DNA of 45,229 nucleotides from Lactobacillus sp. HBUAS51381 (lineage in GTDB: Bacteria; Bacillota; Bacilli; Lactobacillales; Lactobacillaceae): NCBI RefSeq assembly GCF_012641095.1, contig NZ_JAAVSC010000022.1, forward strand, positions 1 to 45,229, read 5' to 3'. The position numbers were made by a program, and so were the translations under genes. Position 1 is the stretch's first letter. The number at the start of each line of letters is the position of its first letter. Of the stretch, positions 32,046 through 40,199 are shown in pieces. The notes below the pieces were generated by a model. The model did not search any database, had not been told where the DNA came from, and was given only the letters and a program-made list of their open reading frames with translations.

Positions 32046-33266
32046 TTACCCAGTAGCCGTTGTTTTCCTGATCTTAGGGTGTTTGACCCCGTCCAACCAT
32101 TCTTGTCCCAGCATCGCAATATTCATGGCACCTAGCCGGTCGTCATTGGACCGATATTGGCATTGTTGACAGTGGTATTCGTGAATATCGTGACGCCGAT
32201 TGTTCTTCTCAACCAGGCCACACTTGGGACAACGTTGTGAAGTAAAGGCTGCATTCACCTTTAACACCTGACTTTGAATAGCTTGGGCCTTGTAAGTAAG
32301 GAAAGTTTCTAGCTGATAGAACGCCCATGAGCGATGACTACCCCTTACTGATTTAGGCAAGTCATCAGTGTTGAAAGTCACGTCTGTCAAATCTTCTAGA
32401 ACAAAGAGCGTTTGGGGGCCATACAACGTAACGAGTGTCTTAGATAGCTGATGATTGATATCGGTCATCCAGCGGTTCTCTCGTTGCTGTAACTGCTTTA
32501 GTCTTTTCTTCGCTGATTTGGTCCCACGATGTTGTAATTCTGTTCGTATTTTCTGGAATTTGTGGCGTTTTAAGAGAACTTTTTCCCCATCAAAGAATCT
32601 CGTTTTCCCTTGTTGATCAAAGGTGGTTGCTAGGAAGCGTAATCCTCGGTCAATGCCCACGACCCGAGACGAGACGGTTGAATCGAAGTCCGCTACCTCT
32701 TTAGTGATGCCGATGTGTAAGTACCACTTGCCTCTGCTATGTACTAATTTTGCCGTTCCCATTTTCCAACCGCTCTGGAAGTATTGTTTGAATCCTTTGA
32801 TCGTAAAGGGCATCTTCGTTCTTTTTCCAAGAGTCGTTAGAGAAATCTCAGTCAAACTGTTAACAAAAGAGTAATTGCTTTGCCGAACCAAATCTGCCTG
32901 CGGGCGGGAAAAGTGAAGTGGTTTGAACAACCAGGTCAAGTCTTTCGTGACACGTACCCAATTCTTATCGTCATCTTGATAGCGGTAAGGATGGTGCTTC
33001 ATTTGTTCCAGAACCGTTTTGTACCGCGCGACTACCGTTCTAAAAACAGACTGAATCATTTGACTGTTCAGTGGAGATTCTCGTCGTAATACTTTGTACA
33101 GGGCATGATTGATCTTCAAGCTGCTCAAGGGGAAGTCGTGATCAAAGACCCATTGGCTGACTAAATTAGCTAGGCGCTGATATTCCCGGCTCATTTCTAA
33201 GAGTTGGGTAGCTTGATTTGCGACGGGATAGAGTCTGATCTTAAGTGTTCGTCCTAGCGTTGTCAT
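32046..33266 (-). CDS. tnpB: RNA-guided endonuclease TnpB family protein
   Basis: A 406-residue TnpB. The RuvC-like catalytic residues are intact: Asp206 in V-V-G-I-D-R-G, Glu291 in F-V-L-E-D-L, and Asp376 in D-D-R-L-G-A-M-N-I. The zinc finger C-P-K-C-G (346-350) and C-Q-Q-C (366-369) lies between the last two. Full-length for the family, so it may still be active. ATG at 33266 follows GGGGAGGTG; a 17-codon extension is unsupported. TnpB cleaves DNA next to a transposon-associated motif, guided by the element's own RNA. No tnpA is present. Confidence 0.93.
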   Translation of the reverse strand: MTTLGRTLKIRLYPVANQATQLLEMSREYQRLANLVSQWVFDHDFPLSSLKINHALYKVLRRESPLNSQMIQSVFRTVVARYKTVLEQMKHHPYRYQDDDKNWVRVTKDLTWLFKPLHFSRPQADLVRQSNYSFVNSLTEISLTTLGKRTKMPFTIKGFKQYFQSGWKMGTAKLVHSRGKWYLHIGITKEVADFDSTVSSRVVGIDRGLRFLATTFDQQGKTRFFDGEKVLLKRHKFQKIRTELQHRGTKSAKKRLKQLQQRENRWMTDINHQLSKTLVTLYGPQTLFVLEDLTDVTFNTDDLPKSVRGSHRSWAFYQLETFLTYKAQAIQSQVLKVNAAFTSQRCPKCGLVEKNNRRHDIHEYHCQQCQYRSNDDRLGAMNIAMLGQEWLDGVKHPKIRKTTATG

Positions 33267-33363
33267 GCTTTCACCTCCCCGAAAGATTGGATTAAGTATA
33301 GCATATGCTGGGATCAAAAAAGGGGAACATACGTTTTAGAAAAGATTAAGATTTCGCATTCAT

Positions 33364-33383
33364 CCTTTGACTGAAATCAAAGG
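33364..33383. repeat. left-end hairpin of the tnpB element
   Basis: CCTTTGA (33364-33370) and TCAAAGG (33377-33383) form a perfect seven-base stem with a six-base loop. It is the kind of subterminal hairpin that TnpA recognises in IS200/IS605 elements. Confidence 0.6.
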
Positions 33384-33404
33384 TATTCTGCTTAATTTCT
33401 AAAT

Positions 33405-33432
33405 AAAAAACGTCCGGGAATCATCCCAGACG
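33405..33432 (-). terminator. terminator of the small secreted protein gene
   Basis: Minus-strand stem CGTCTGGGA and TCCCGGACG (one G-U pair), then T's (A33405-33410 on plus). The tnpB element begins directly after this T-tract. Confidence 0.8.
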
Positions 33433-33477
33433 CGTTATCTGTTCACGATTAGGTTGCTAGAACCGAACATTTAAGTC

Positions 33478-34026
33478 CTATGAGGCATAATAAATCTCGC
33501 CGTGGAAACGATGATCCTTCATCTGCTTGGCGACCCGCTTGGAGGTGTAATAGTGCTGCGTCACCCAAAGGCCCGCACCACTCGCTTCACTCACGACCCG
33601 CACCTTCTGACCATGGTAGGCCTTCTTGGCAACCTTGTAGGCTGTTCCGTCGCCAGCCGACTGGTTCCAGCCCCGCAGGTCAATCCAATTGGCGTGACGG
33701 GCCCACATCTTCTGACCAACCGCCCACTTGGGATGCCGGGCAAGTTGCGCGGCATCGGCGTTCATCGGGCGTTGGTGGAGTGTCAGTGTGCTGGCATAGC
33801 GTTGGTTATTGTCATAGCCGACCGTTCGCCATTTCTTTGCCGTAAACTGAACCCGATCGTACTTTCCCTGACCATCGTAATGGTACCAGGTTCCCCGTAG
33901 CCGTTGCGGATAGGCCTTCATCGTTCGTTGCTGTGTCTTGGCATGGGCCGGCGTAGCCATGACAACCTGCGCCCCACCTAGCGTTACCCCTGCGAGTAGC
34001 GCCATTACCCAAACTTGTTTTTTCAT
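33478..34026 (-). CDS. small secreted protein of unknown function
   Basis: A 182-residue protein with a clear signal peptide (M-K-K-Q then a hydrophobic stretch, cleavage likely after A-H-A near residue 29). The mature part is rich in Trp, Tyr, His and Lys, with no recognised domain. The pattern R-G-T-W-Y-H-Y-D near residue 45 resembles small secreted lactobacillar proteins that I cannot name. Start at 34026 has AGGAG upstream; the longer frame before it is noise. It has its own terminator at 33405-33432 and lies behind the XrtG operon terminator. Function not assigned. Confidence 0.78.
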   Translation of the reverse strand: MKKQVWVMALLAGVTLGGAQVVMATPAHAKTQQRTMKAYPQRLRGTWYHYDGQGKYDRVQFTAKKWRTVGYDNNQRYASTLTLHQRPMNADAAQLARHPKWAVGQKMWARHANWIDLRGWNQSAGDGTAYKVAKKAYHGQKVRVVSEASGAGLWVTQHYYTSKRVAKQMKDHRFHGEIYYAS

Positions 34027-34109
34027 CAATAAAACTCCTCCCCAGGAATATGATGTGTGCTTATTGGTACGCAAATAGTATACACCAGAAGCCCCCTTAA
34101 CGACCGTAT

Positions 34110-34152
34110 AAAAAAATAAATAATGGCCCCCATGATTGGGGACCATTATTTA
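34110..34152 (-). terminator. terminator of the XrtG operon
   Basis: Stem AAATAATGG-CCCC (34118-34131) with GGGG-CCATTATTT (34138-34151), interrupted by one mismatch, then TTTATTTTTT on the minus strand. It lies 13 bases past the last operon gene. Confidence 0.85.
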
Positions 34153-34164
34153 GCCTCGCCGGCC

Positions 34165-35718
34165 TCAATCTGGGAGCTTAACCCAGCTAAAGAGTCGCCG
34201 TAAAATCGTTAATGATCGCCGAAACGACAGCGTTCCCAGTATCAAGAAGGCCGGTAAATATTGAATGAGATACCGACTCCGTCCGCCTTCAAATAACAGT
34301 AGGAAGATAAACGCCCCGATAATGGTTAGGCGTAGGACCTGGGTGAATTTATGCTGGTCGCTCCAGCCGAAGAAGATCATCACCAGCCAAACAATCCACC
34401 AGGCCTGTGCGAGATACCGAAAATCACCGAGTCGCGTCCCGTATAGGTAAACAAACTCGCGCAGACCCCGGGCAAATCCCGTGCCACTAGGCTTGGTGCC
34501 ATGCAAGATGAAATGACCTTCCTTAATCCAGGCAAAGGACCCGTCCGCACTGTTATTGCGCTGTTTCTTGACCAGGAAGGCCAAGTAGCCCCAGAAGCCC
34601 CGTTGTTTCAGCCGTTTTAGATACATCTTCTTGGACCAGTCGGCCCGTGACTTTTTGGTCGGTAGCTGGGCCATCTTCAAGGCATCCTTGGCATTGTAGC
34701 CCCCATCGCCGGAAATTCCCATGCTCATGAAATGGACCGCAGGAATGGCGCGTGCCGTATTAATTTTAATATAGGTCTGCGTATCCAGCACGTGATTCCC
34801 AGCAACGTAGGCGCCACCCCCAGCGCCCCCACTAACCAGCAGCAGGGCCAATACCACTAGACCGCTGCGCCAAGTCAAGTCTTGCCAATACTCACGTCGG
34901 ATTAGTTGAAAGAGTTCGACCAACACAATGGCAATCAACGCCACAATGGCGGAAGGTTTCATAAAATAAGCTAGGGCAACGTTCAGCCCCAACCCGGCAG
35001 CAGCGACCACTTTGATCGACCAATGCACATGACCATAGCTCATGACGCAGTAGCAAAAGATATAAGCCGAAACAAACGGCAGTACCCAAGCATCGGTGTA
35101 GGGCACGATAATCATGGGAAATAATGCCAACCAGCCGGCATGCACGTATAGCGCCGTGGGTACCTTGCGCCGGTCAATCACCGCCACGCTTAAAATGTTA
35201 AAGACCGCCGATAGATCCGTCAGTAGCAGCGTTACCCAATCAAAGAACAACCAAGAGGTGGTGTGAAACGTCTGGGCGAGCCAGTGCTGGGCCAATAGAA
35301 TCGGCAAGTTATTTGCGTTTTGACTGAAATAAGACATCGTATTGACCGTTTTAGGATCAATAAGCGCCTCATGGATGGCGTCCACGTCAAAGCCAATGGC
35401 TGGGTGGACGCACAGCACGAAAACGATCTGCCAAGCCACCGTAACCAGCACTAGGACTGATGCCGTAATCGCCTGATGCCGGACAAACACCCATTTAAAG
35501 ACGCGGGCCACTTGGGGATAGGCAAAACCGGCCAAGACCGCGGCAATCGCGACAATTAAGACAAGGGCTGTCACGACGGTCGTCCCGGAACCGGTCTGGG
35601 CGTTATCGCCTAGGATCAGGTTCGCGGAGTTGATGGCAAAGAAAATGGTGAGGCCAAAGAAAAAGTAGAATAGGCCGCGAATGAATCGGTTACCATAATT
35701 AAATAACTGATGATCCAT
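34165..35718 (-). CDS. XrtG-associated membrane glycosyltransferase (TIGR03766-like)
   Basis: A 517-residue polytopic membrane protein with at least ten hydrophobic segments and two long outside loops. The overall layout, with an Asp near the end of the first segment (H-P-A-I-G-F-D-V-D-A-I), is that of GT39/PMT-like or GT-C enzymes that use lipid-linked sugars. It matches the conserved integral membrane protein found next to XrtG in lactobacilli; the family link is by context and composition. It lies 45 bases after the GT2 gene. Its role may be to glycosylate the sorted proteins or an associated polymer. Confidence 0.74.
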   Translation of the reverse strand: MDHQLFNYGNRFIRGLFYFFFGLTIFFAINSANLILGDNAQTGSGTTVVTALVLIVAIAAVLAGFAYPQVARVFKWVFVRHQAITASVLVLVTVAWQIVFVLCVHPAIGFDVDAIHEALIDPKTVNTMSYFSQNANNLPILLAQHWLAQTFHTTSWLFFDWVTLLLTDLSAVFNILSVAVIDRRKVPTALYVHAGWLALFPMIIVPYTDAWVLPFVSAYIFCYCVMSYGHVHWSIKVVAAAGLGLNVALAYFMKPSAIVALIAIVLVELFQLIRREYWQDLTWRSGLVVLALLLVSGGAGGGAYVAGNHVLDTQTYIKINTARAIPAVHFMSMGISGDGGYNAKDALKMAQLPTKKSRADWSKKMYLKRLKQRGFWGYLAFLVKKQRNNSADGSFAWIKEGHFILHGTKPSGTGFARGLREFVYLYGTRLGDFRYLAQAWWIVWLVMIFFGWSDQHKFTQVLRLTIIGAFIFLLLFEGGRSRYLIQYLPAFLILGTLSFRRSLTILRRLFSWVKLPD

Positions 35719-35763
35719 GGTTTCCTCCTAACCCACCGCCCGAGTGATGCGTGACGATGACGC

Positions 35764-37116
35764 TTAATGATTCCACTCGCTCCCTTTTTTACGCCGCAGG
35801 TAACGCACGTCCTTGCCCACCACGTGCTTGGCCGACCGCGCCTCCGTCGTGAAGGTATCCGTGTTCCACACGCCGGGTAGTGACATGGAATTAATCACCC
35901 CGACTAAGCGAATCCAGGAAACGTAGAAGTTATACAGTGGCAACGACCAGATGACCCAGCGAATGCTGTGATAGAATTTTTGCTCATCCGGAAATTTCTG
36001 TAGGAGCCGTCCCACACTGACGTAATTGACCAGCGACACGAAAACGTACAGCAGGTAAATCACGACGTAGGATAATCCCAAAACCACCGGAGAATACCGG
36101 AAGAATAACAAGACCACGCTGGCGAACATCCAGATCATTTTCGGGAAAACGAAGGTGTGATCAATCATCATCCGCCGCACCAAAAAATTATTGAAGAAGT
36201 TGCCTAACGTGGCGTTGTGGTGCATGTATTCCTTGGAAACTTCCAGCTCACCCCGAATCCACCGCTGGCGTTGCTTGTAGAGTTGTTCGAGGCCGGATAT
36301 TGGTTCGATGTAGAAGATGGCATCGGCGCACAGCATGACCTTTTGCTTGAGGCGTTGGCGCACCTGAAACGTCATATCGGTATCCTCGCCAACCGTATCC
36401 GTGTTGTACATGAACGTGTCGACCAGCGTCGATTTACGAAAGGCCGAAAACGCCCCAGACATGGTGAACAGTTCGTTTTTATTGGATTCAATCGTTCGCC
36501 CGGAGAGAAAGGCCTGCGCGTACTCAAAGTATTCGGTTTTCTGCAAGAAGCGGAGCCAGTACTTGGGCGTTTGCTTGATCAGTTGCCGCTGCGTCAGGAT
36601 GGTTCCGGTCAAGGCTGCGAGGTCGATGTCGTTTTCGAAGTGTAACACCATATTCATCAGGGCATTCTTTTCCAGCACACCATCACTGTCGATATTGATG
36701 ATGTAGGTGCCAATACACTGATAGATCGCACCGTTTAGGGCCTTGGCCTTCCCCTGTGCCGTCCGCATTAGCTGAAGATTCAAATCAAAGTGGTTCTGCG
36801 CTCTGGCGTAAGCGCCGAAGCTATCATCGGTACTCTGGTTATCCGCCAACACAATTTGCATATTGCGGTTGGGATAGGTGGAATCATTGATCGATTGCAG
36901 GCAGGCAAAGAGCGTTTCCTCGGAATTGTAGACCGGTACGATGATCGAAATAAAGGGCAACTTGGCCGGCGTCTCCAATTGCCGCAGATGCCGACTTTGC
37001 CGCATCAAATGCAGGGCCGAGATGAGCGAGGGCACGATTTCAACCACGATGGGAATCAGTGCCCAGGTAATCCAGAACCCCATTTGCGCTAAGGTTAAAT
37101 CAATAAAGTAATTCAC
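35764..37116 (-). CDS. XrtG-associated GT2 glycosyltransferase
   Basis: A 450-residue membrane-bound processive-type glycosyltransferase, family 2. Motifs in order: I-I-V-P-V-Y-N, the metal-binding D-S-D (143-145), G-E-D-T-D (Glu244-Asp245), and Q-R-Q-R-W (282-286). One transmembrane segment is at the N terminus and three or four near the C terminus. The start GTG at 37116 overlaps the xrtG TGA (GTGA). This pairing with XrtG is characteristic of the exosortase G system (TIGR03111). A sugar polymer or lipid-linked sugar is the likely product. Confidence 0.87.
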   Translation of the reverse strand: MNYFIDLTLAQMGFWITWALIPIVVEIVPSLISALHLMRQSRHLRQLETPAKLPFISIIVPVYNSEETLFACLQSINDSTYPNRNMQIVLADNQSTDDSFGAYARAQNHFDLNLQLMRTAQGKAKALNGAIYQCIGTYIINIDSDGVLEKNALMNMVLHFENDIDLAALTGTILTQRQLIKQTPKYWLRFLQKTEYFEYAQAFLSGRTIESNKNELFTMSGAFSAFRKSTLVDTFMYNTDTVGEDTDMTFQVRQRLKQKVMLCADAIFYIEPISGLEQLYKQRQRWIRGELEVSKEYMHHNATLGNFFNNFLVRRMMIDHTFVFPKMIWMFASVVLLFFRYSPVVLGLSYVVIYLLYVFVSLVNYVSVGRLLQKFPDEQKFYHSIRWVIWSLPLYNFYVSWIRLVGVINSMSLPGVWNTDTFTTEARSAKHVVGKDVRYLRRKKGSEWNH

Positions 37117-37718
37117 GATGGCTTACCTCTCGAAAAGTGGCGTTTGAAATTCGTATACAGACTTTGCGACAGCTCGGAATACGTGAAAACGTTATAGTAC
37201 AGCATGATCACCAGCACGTAGAAGACAATCCGGCCCAGCAAGGTGTGAGCGGTAAAATACCAACTGGAACCGCCAAAGTAGACCAGCGTGACCACCAACA
37301 TGAGGCGAATAACGTTGGCAACGTAGATCCACAACGCCCCCATGACCAGGTAGAACATCTTCTCCTGCCGACTATAGGTCGGAAAAAAGGCCAACAACCC
37401 CACGAAGGCCGTGGTCTCGATGATCCCGGAGCACTCATAGTCAATCGACATGGTCACGGGATTAGTGCCATTCCCGATATAGACGATGCCATATTTAACG
37501 AAAACCCGGCACCAATGCGTCAGGTCCCCCAGCGCCGAAACGCCGTTAATCACCAGGTGGGTCATGAACCACACCCAGTAGGGATTGCCCAACGCGATCA
37601 GGATAAAGAACAGGCCAACGCTTCCCGCGATAAAGTAATACGCGGAAAGGTGGGCCCGTTTTAAGACGGAAATCACGTAGAGCCACCCAATCATACCGAA
37701 TAACAGGTAGCTATTCAT
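37113..37718 (-). CDS. xrtG: exosortase family protein XrtG
   Basis: A 201-residue integral membrane Cys transpeptidase-like protein. The family's invariant triad is present: Cys96 in D-Y-E-C-S-G-I, Arg138 in N-V-I-R-L, and His158 in T-A-H-T-L. About seven hydrophobic segments hold these at the membrane-outside face. Exosortases process C-terminal sorting signals; the Gram-positive XrtG has not, to my knowledge, been assigned a biochemical role. Its ATG directly follows the TAG of the Firmicu-CTERM gene, and it overlaps the GT2 gene, so the three are one operon. Confidence 0.9.
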   Translation of the reverse strand: MNSYLLFGMIGWLYVISVLKRAHLSAYYFIAGSVGLFFILIALGNPYWVWFMTHLVINGVSALGDLTHWCRVFVKYGIVYIGNGTNPVTMSIDYECSGIIETTAFVGLLAFFPTYSRQEKMFYLVMGALWIYVANVIRLMLVVTLVYFGGSSWYFTAHTLLGRIVFYVLVIMLYYNVFTYSELSQSLYTNFKRHFSRGKPS

Positions 37719-38411
37719 CTAAGCCTTCCTCTGCTTCTTGGCGCTCGCTCTGGTCCGAGCGAATGTGACCACACTACCGAGGGCAATGATCAGCCCAACG
37801 CCGGCGAGCACGACTGGCCCGGTAGAACCACCCGTAGCCGTTAACGTTTGCGACCCTAAATTATCGTTTTTCATGGTAATGGTCTGCGACCCACCGGCAA
37901 CCTTGAGTTCGCTCAGTGGAATCTTGGCTTCCATGATATCGTTGTGTCCGTTAGCCGTCTTGAAGCGGTGCACCTTCATCGTGGCTTGGCTGAGATCGCC
38001 GCTGCCACCATCGTCACTGTTCCAAGCGTTGACCGTCCCATCGACCGTGGCGCCATCGGTCAGATTACCGGTCGTCTTAAAGGTCACGTAGAATGTCTTA
38101 CTGCCGACCTTCAACACATAGCCGGACGGTTGTAGCGTACTATAGCCACCCCCGTGTTCCGGCGACATGTTTAGGTAGAAATAAATATTGTTGTCGTCGG
38201 CCAATAGCGCGGCTTTCTTAATATTGTAGTCGTCCCAACTTTCCTTAACCGTGGTCATCGGTTTATCGGACCAATCGTCAAAGTTGCCATCGATCGAGAT
38301 GTTGTATTTATTCGCCGCTGAATCGTTGCTATCCGCATGGACGGGCGTAGTCAATCCACCCCACAATAACATGGCGATCAGCGCCGTCATCACCAACATC
38401 ACTCTTCGCAC
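37719..38411 (-). CDS. Firmicu-CTERM domain protein (XrtG substrate 1)
   Basis: A 230-residue exported protein. A signal peptide ends at V-H-A (residue 26). A CBM9-like beta domain follows, with I-S-I-D-G-N-F-D-D-W at 38-47. The C terminus has the tripartite sorting layout: T-G-G-S-T-G (193-198), a hydrophobic segment (199-217), and a basic tail K-K-Q-R-K. The start is GTG at 38411 (an ATG two bases earlier is out of frame), with GGAGG seven bases away. It is directly before xrtG. It is probably the protein that XrtG cleaves and anchors or releases. Confidence 0.86.
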   Translation of the reverse strand: MRRVMLVMTALIAMLLWGGLTTPVHADSNDSAANKYNISIDGNFDDWSDKPMTTVKESWDDYNIKKAALLADDNNIYFYLNMSPEHGGGYSTLQPSGYVLKVGSKTFYVTFKTTGNLTDGATVDGTVNAWNSDDGGSGDLSQATMKVHRFKTANGHNDIMEAKIPLSELKVAGGSQTITMKNDNLGSQTLTATGGSTGPVVLAGVGLIIALGSVVTFARTRASAKKQRKA

Positions 38412-38676
38412 ATTAAGACCTCCCCAACTTTTAATCCCGGACTAATCCTCGATTACACGGTCTTACACGCTTATTTCGGTGGTAAAATCGTTCAATCTAT
38501 TGGTTAGTCCCCTAGTCGTCTTCATTGTAGTCACTTTTTCGTGAAATTTCTACTGATTTTCCATCATAAACGATGAAGTGTGATAAGCCAAGGGCGATTT
38601 TCAAAAAGGAAAATATGAAAGCGGATTACCGCCGACAATAGCAAGACAACAACCGGTTGCCTACTGGCCCAATCTC

Positions 38677-39321
38677 TTACGCCACTTTTCGCCGTCGCTG
38701 TGCCACCTTCACTACCCCAATCACGGCGATGCTGAAACCGGCGGCAACCAAGATTACACCACCTGTGCTCCCACCAGTCGTGGTCAGCGTCTTCCCGCCG
38801 AACGCGCTATCGCTACTGGTCATTGAAATGTTTTGGCTAGCCGTAGCTGTCACGCCCAGGCCGGACAGTGGTACCTGCATTTCAACGATTTCATAGTTAC
38901 CATGACTGTCTTTAGGCCGCGAAATCATGGCCGTGCCGCCGCTAACGACGCTCCCGTTAGCACTGACGGTCACGGACTTGGTCTTGCCGGCCCCTAATCC
39001 CTGGGCCTTCCCCAGGGTGAGCGTAAACTGCTTACCACCAACCTTGAGCGTGTAGTCGTCGGGCAACCAGATTGCCCCGTGCTTATTGTCGTTGGGGTTC
39101 GTATTCATATAGAAATAAACGGTACTGTCATCGGCCACCAATGAGGCCTTTTCATCGCTATCTAGCGCGGTCATGGGTTTATCGCTCCAGTCGCTAAAGT
39201 CCCCATCGATGCTGATATTCAGCTTACTACTCGTCGTCGTGGCGGCTTGGGCAGATGTTGGTGCGGCGCCCAACCAGACGAGACTAAAACAAACAACAAT
39301 CAGCCAACCTATTCGATGCAT
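38677..39321 (-). CDS. Firmicu-CTERM domain protein (XrtG substrate 2)
   Basis: A 214-residue paralogue with the same plan: signal peptide ending near A-Q-A-A (residue 27), an I-S-I-D-G-D-F-S-D-W domain start at 36-45, and a C terminus of T-G-G-S-T-G (182-187), a hydrophobic segment, and R-R-R-K. Start at 39321 follows GGAGGAG; the longer TTG reading includes that site. It is 265 bases upstream of the other substrate gene, in the same direction, with no terminator seen between. Sequence outside the motifs is diverged, so the two may bind different ligands. Confidence 0.85.
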   Translation of the reverse strand: MHRIGWLIVVCFSLVWLGAAPTSAQAATTTSSKLNISIDGDFSDWSDKPMTALDSDEKASLVADDSTVYFYMNTNPNDNKHGAIWLPDDYTLKVGGKQFTLTLGKAQGLGAGKTKSVTVSANGSVVSGGTAMISRPKDSHGNYEIVEMQVPLSGLGVTATASQNISMTSSDSAFGGKTLTTTGGSTGGVILVAAGFSIAVIGVVKVAQRRRKVA

Positions 39322-39581
39322 AGCAATCTCCTCCAATCACCACCACTAGACAAATCGTACACGAACTCAATGATTTCGACCGCGTTATGGTTGACTTCAG
39401 CATACTCCGATTTTTGAGGGAAGATACCCTCTACTTGGGCAATCTGTGCAAGGCTTTAAGCTAACGTTAAGCTTCAAATTTAAGGACACTTATCGCGACC
39501 AAAATGGCCAACATTCCCGCCCCTAAATATCTGGGATTAGTCGTTTCTTAGCAAACCGGTTTTCCCAGATGATTCCACGGT

Positions 39582-39610
39582 AAAAGGCCTGAGATAAAAC
39601 CGCCCAGGCC
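39582..39610 (-). terminator. terminator of the lpd operon
   Basis: On the minus strand GGCCTGGG pairs with CTCAGGCC (one G-U pair) around a nine-base loop, followed by TTTT. It lies about 180 bases downstream of lpdD. Confidence 0.65.
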
Positions 39611-39694
39611 ATTTGTGTGACAAGGATATCACCCATTACAATATGGTTGTCGCGTAACGGCCGCCTTGCCGTTTGCCAAATTTGGTCCGGATCA

Positions 39695-39747
39695 CAGGTG
39701 GTCGTTGATGACTAATTTAATGGTGATAAGCCTTATCAGCTGGAGAC
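39695..39747 (+). repeat. 53-base dispersed repeat, copy A
   Basis: Starts CAGGTGGTCG and contains the perfect palindrome TGATAAG-C-CTTATCA (39724-39738). It aligns without gaps to 45040-45092 on the opposite strand, with 47 of 53 positions identical. Confidence 0.75.
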
Positions 39748-39782
39748 ACTAAGAGTCTGGACGTTTGTCCAGACTCTTAGTG
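39747..39782. terminator. perfect 16-bp hairpin behind lpdD
   Basis: CACTAAGAGTCTGGAC (39747-39762), loop GTTT, then GTCCAGACTCTTAGTG (39767-39782). It lies a few bases past the lpdD stop. No T-tract follows on the minus strand, so it may act as a 3' stabiliser or weak terminator. Confidence 0.6.
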
Positions 39783-39787
39783 AAGCA

Positions 39788-40198
39788 TTATTTAGGTTGT
39801 TCCTGGTCACTGTAATACTGGGGGGTCGGCGCCGTGATTGGATGGGCCCGTAGCCACGCCACAATCTGGTGGCCGAGATCCTCCCCCATCGGCGCGGAGA
39901 CCGCAATCTGGGCCTTGGTAATCTGATTCACGTGAATCCCCGCCGTGATGGTACAACTCCCCGGTAATGCCGATTGCACCACTTTAGCGACGCGCTCGCC
40001 GACAAAGCTGTCCTTGTGAAATCGGCCATCGTGGCTGGGATACTTGATGGTTTGAAGTGCTGTGTCCTTGGTAAGGGTGGTGACATCGCCGATATGGGGA
40101 TTGCTGCCCCCGGTGACCACGATCAACAAGTCCTTACCAATCACCGTCACATCGGCGGTAATCGTGTAATTTTCTCGGGTAACACTGAATTTAGGCAT
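39788..40198 (-). CDS. lpdD: gallate decarboxylase accessory subunit LpdD-like
   Basis: A 136-residue protein that follows lpdB with a one-base gap. LpdD-type proteins are small partners of the LpdBC non-oxidative decarboxylase (also known as subunit D/VdcD in other systems, though this one lacks an obvious zinc ribbon). The start at 40198 has GGGAGGGGG upstream; the longer frame overlaps lpdB. Sequence shows I-V-V-T-G-G-S-N-P-H-I-G, common in this family. Its exact role is unresolved; a structural or stability function is plausible. Identification rests mainly on position and that motif. Confidence 0.77.
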   Translation of the reverse strand: MPKFSVTRENYTITADVTVIGKDLLIVVTGGSNPHIGDVTTLTKDTALQTIKYPSHDGRFHKDSFVGERVAKVVQSALPGSCTITAGIHVNQITKAQIAVSAPMGEDLGHQIVAWLRAHPITAPTPQYYSDQEQPK

Positions 40199-40199
40199 C

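Larger units (their letters stand above)
31909..33400 (-). mobile_element. solo tnpB element of IS200/IS605 type
   Basis: A unit of about 1.5 kb with a short left-end hairpin (33364-33383), tnpB, and a right-end stem-loop (31917-31936, CCGCCGAAT with ATTCGGCGG) followed by a TTGAC end at 31909-31913 on the minus strand. There is no tnpA, so it is non-autonomous. Its left end abuts a T-rich terminator tail at 33401-33410. It looks more AT-rich than its flanks. Exact ends are inferred from hairpin positions; the outer boundary could differ by ten or more bases. Confidence 0.68.
39322..39787. other. intergenic region with terminators and a repeat
   Basis: No gene was found on either strand. The left third is the upstream region of the Firmicu-CTERM gene at 38677-39321, with a GAGGG/CCCTC hairpin at 39416-39431. 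The middle holds the terminator at 39582-39610. The right third holds the 53-base repeat at 39695-39747 and the hairpin at 39747-39782. Confidence 0.6.

Noticed and set aside
31909-33400. A complete, self-mobile IS200/IS605 element
   Set aside because: No tnpA frame is present on either strand between the two end hairpins.
37137-37664. 175-codon open frame opposite xrtG
   Set aside because: Antisense to xrtG with its invariant Cys, Arg and His; composition is rich in His, Asp and Gln as in shadow frames.
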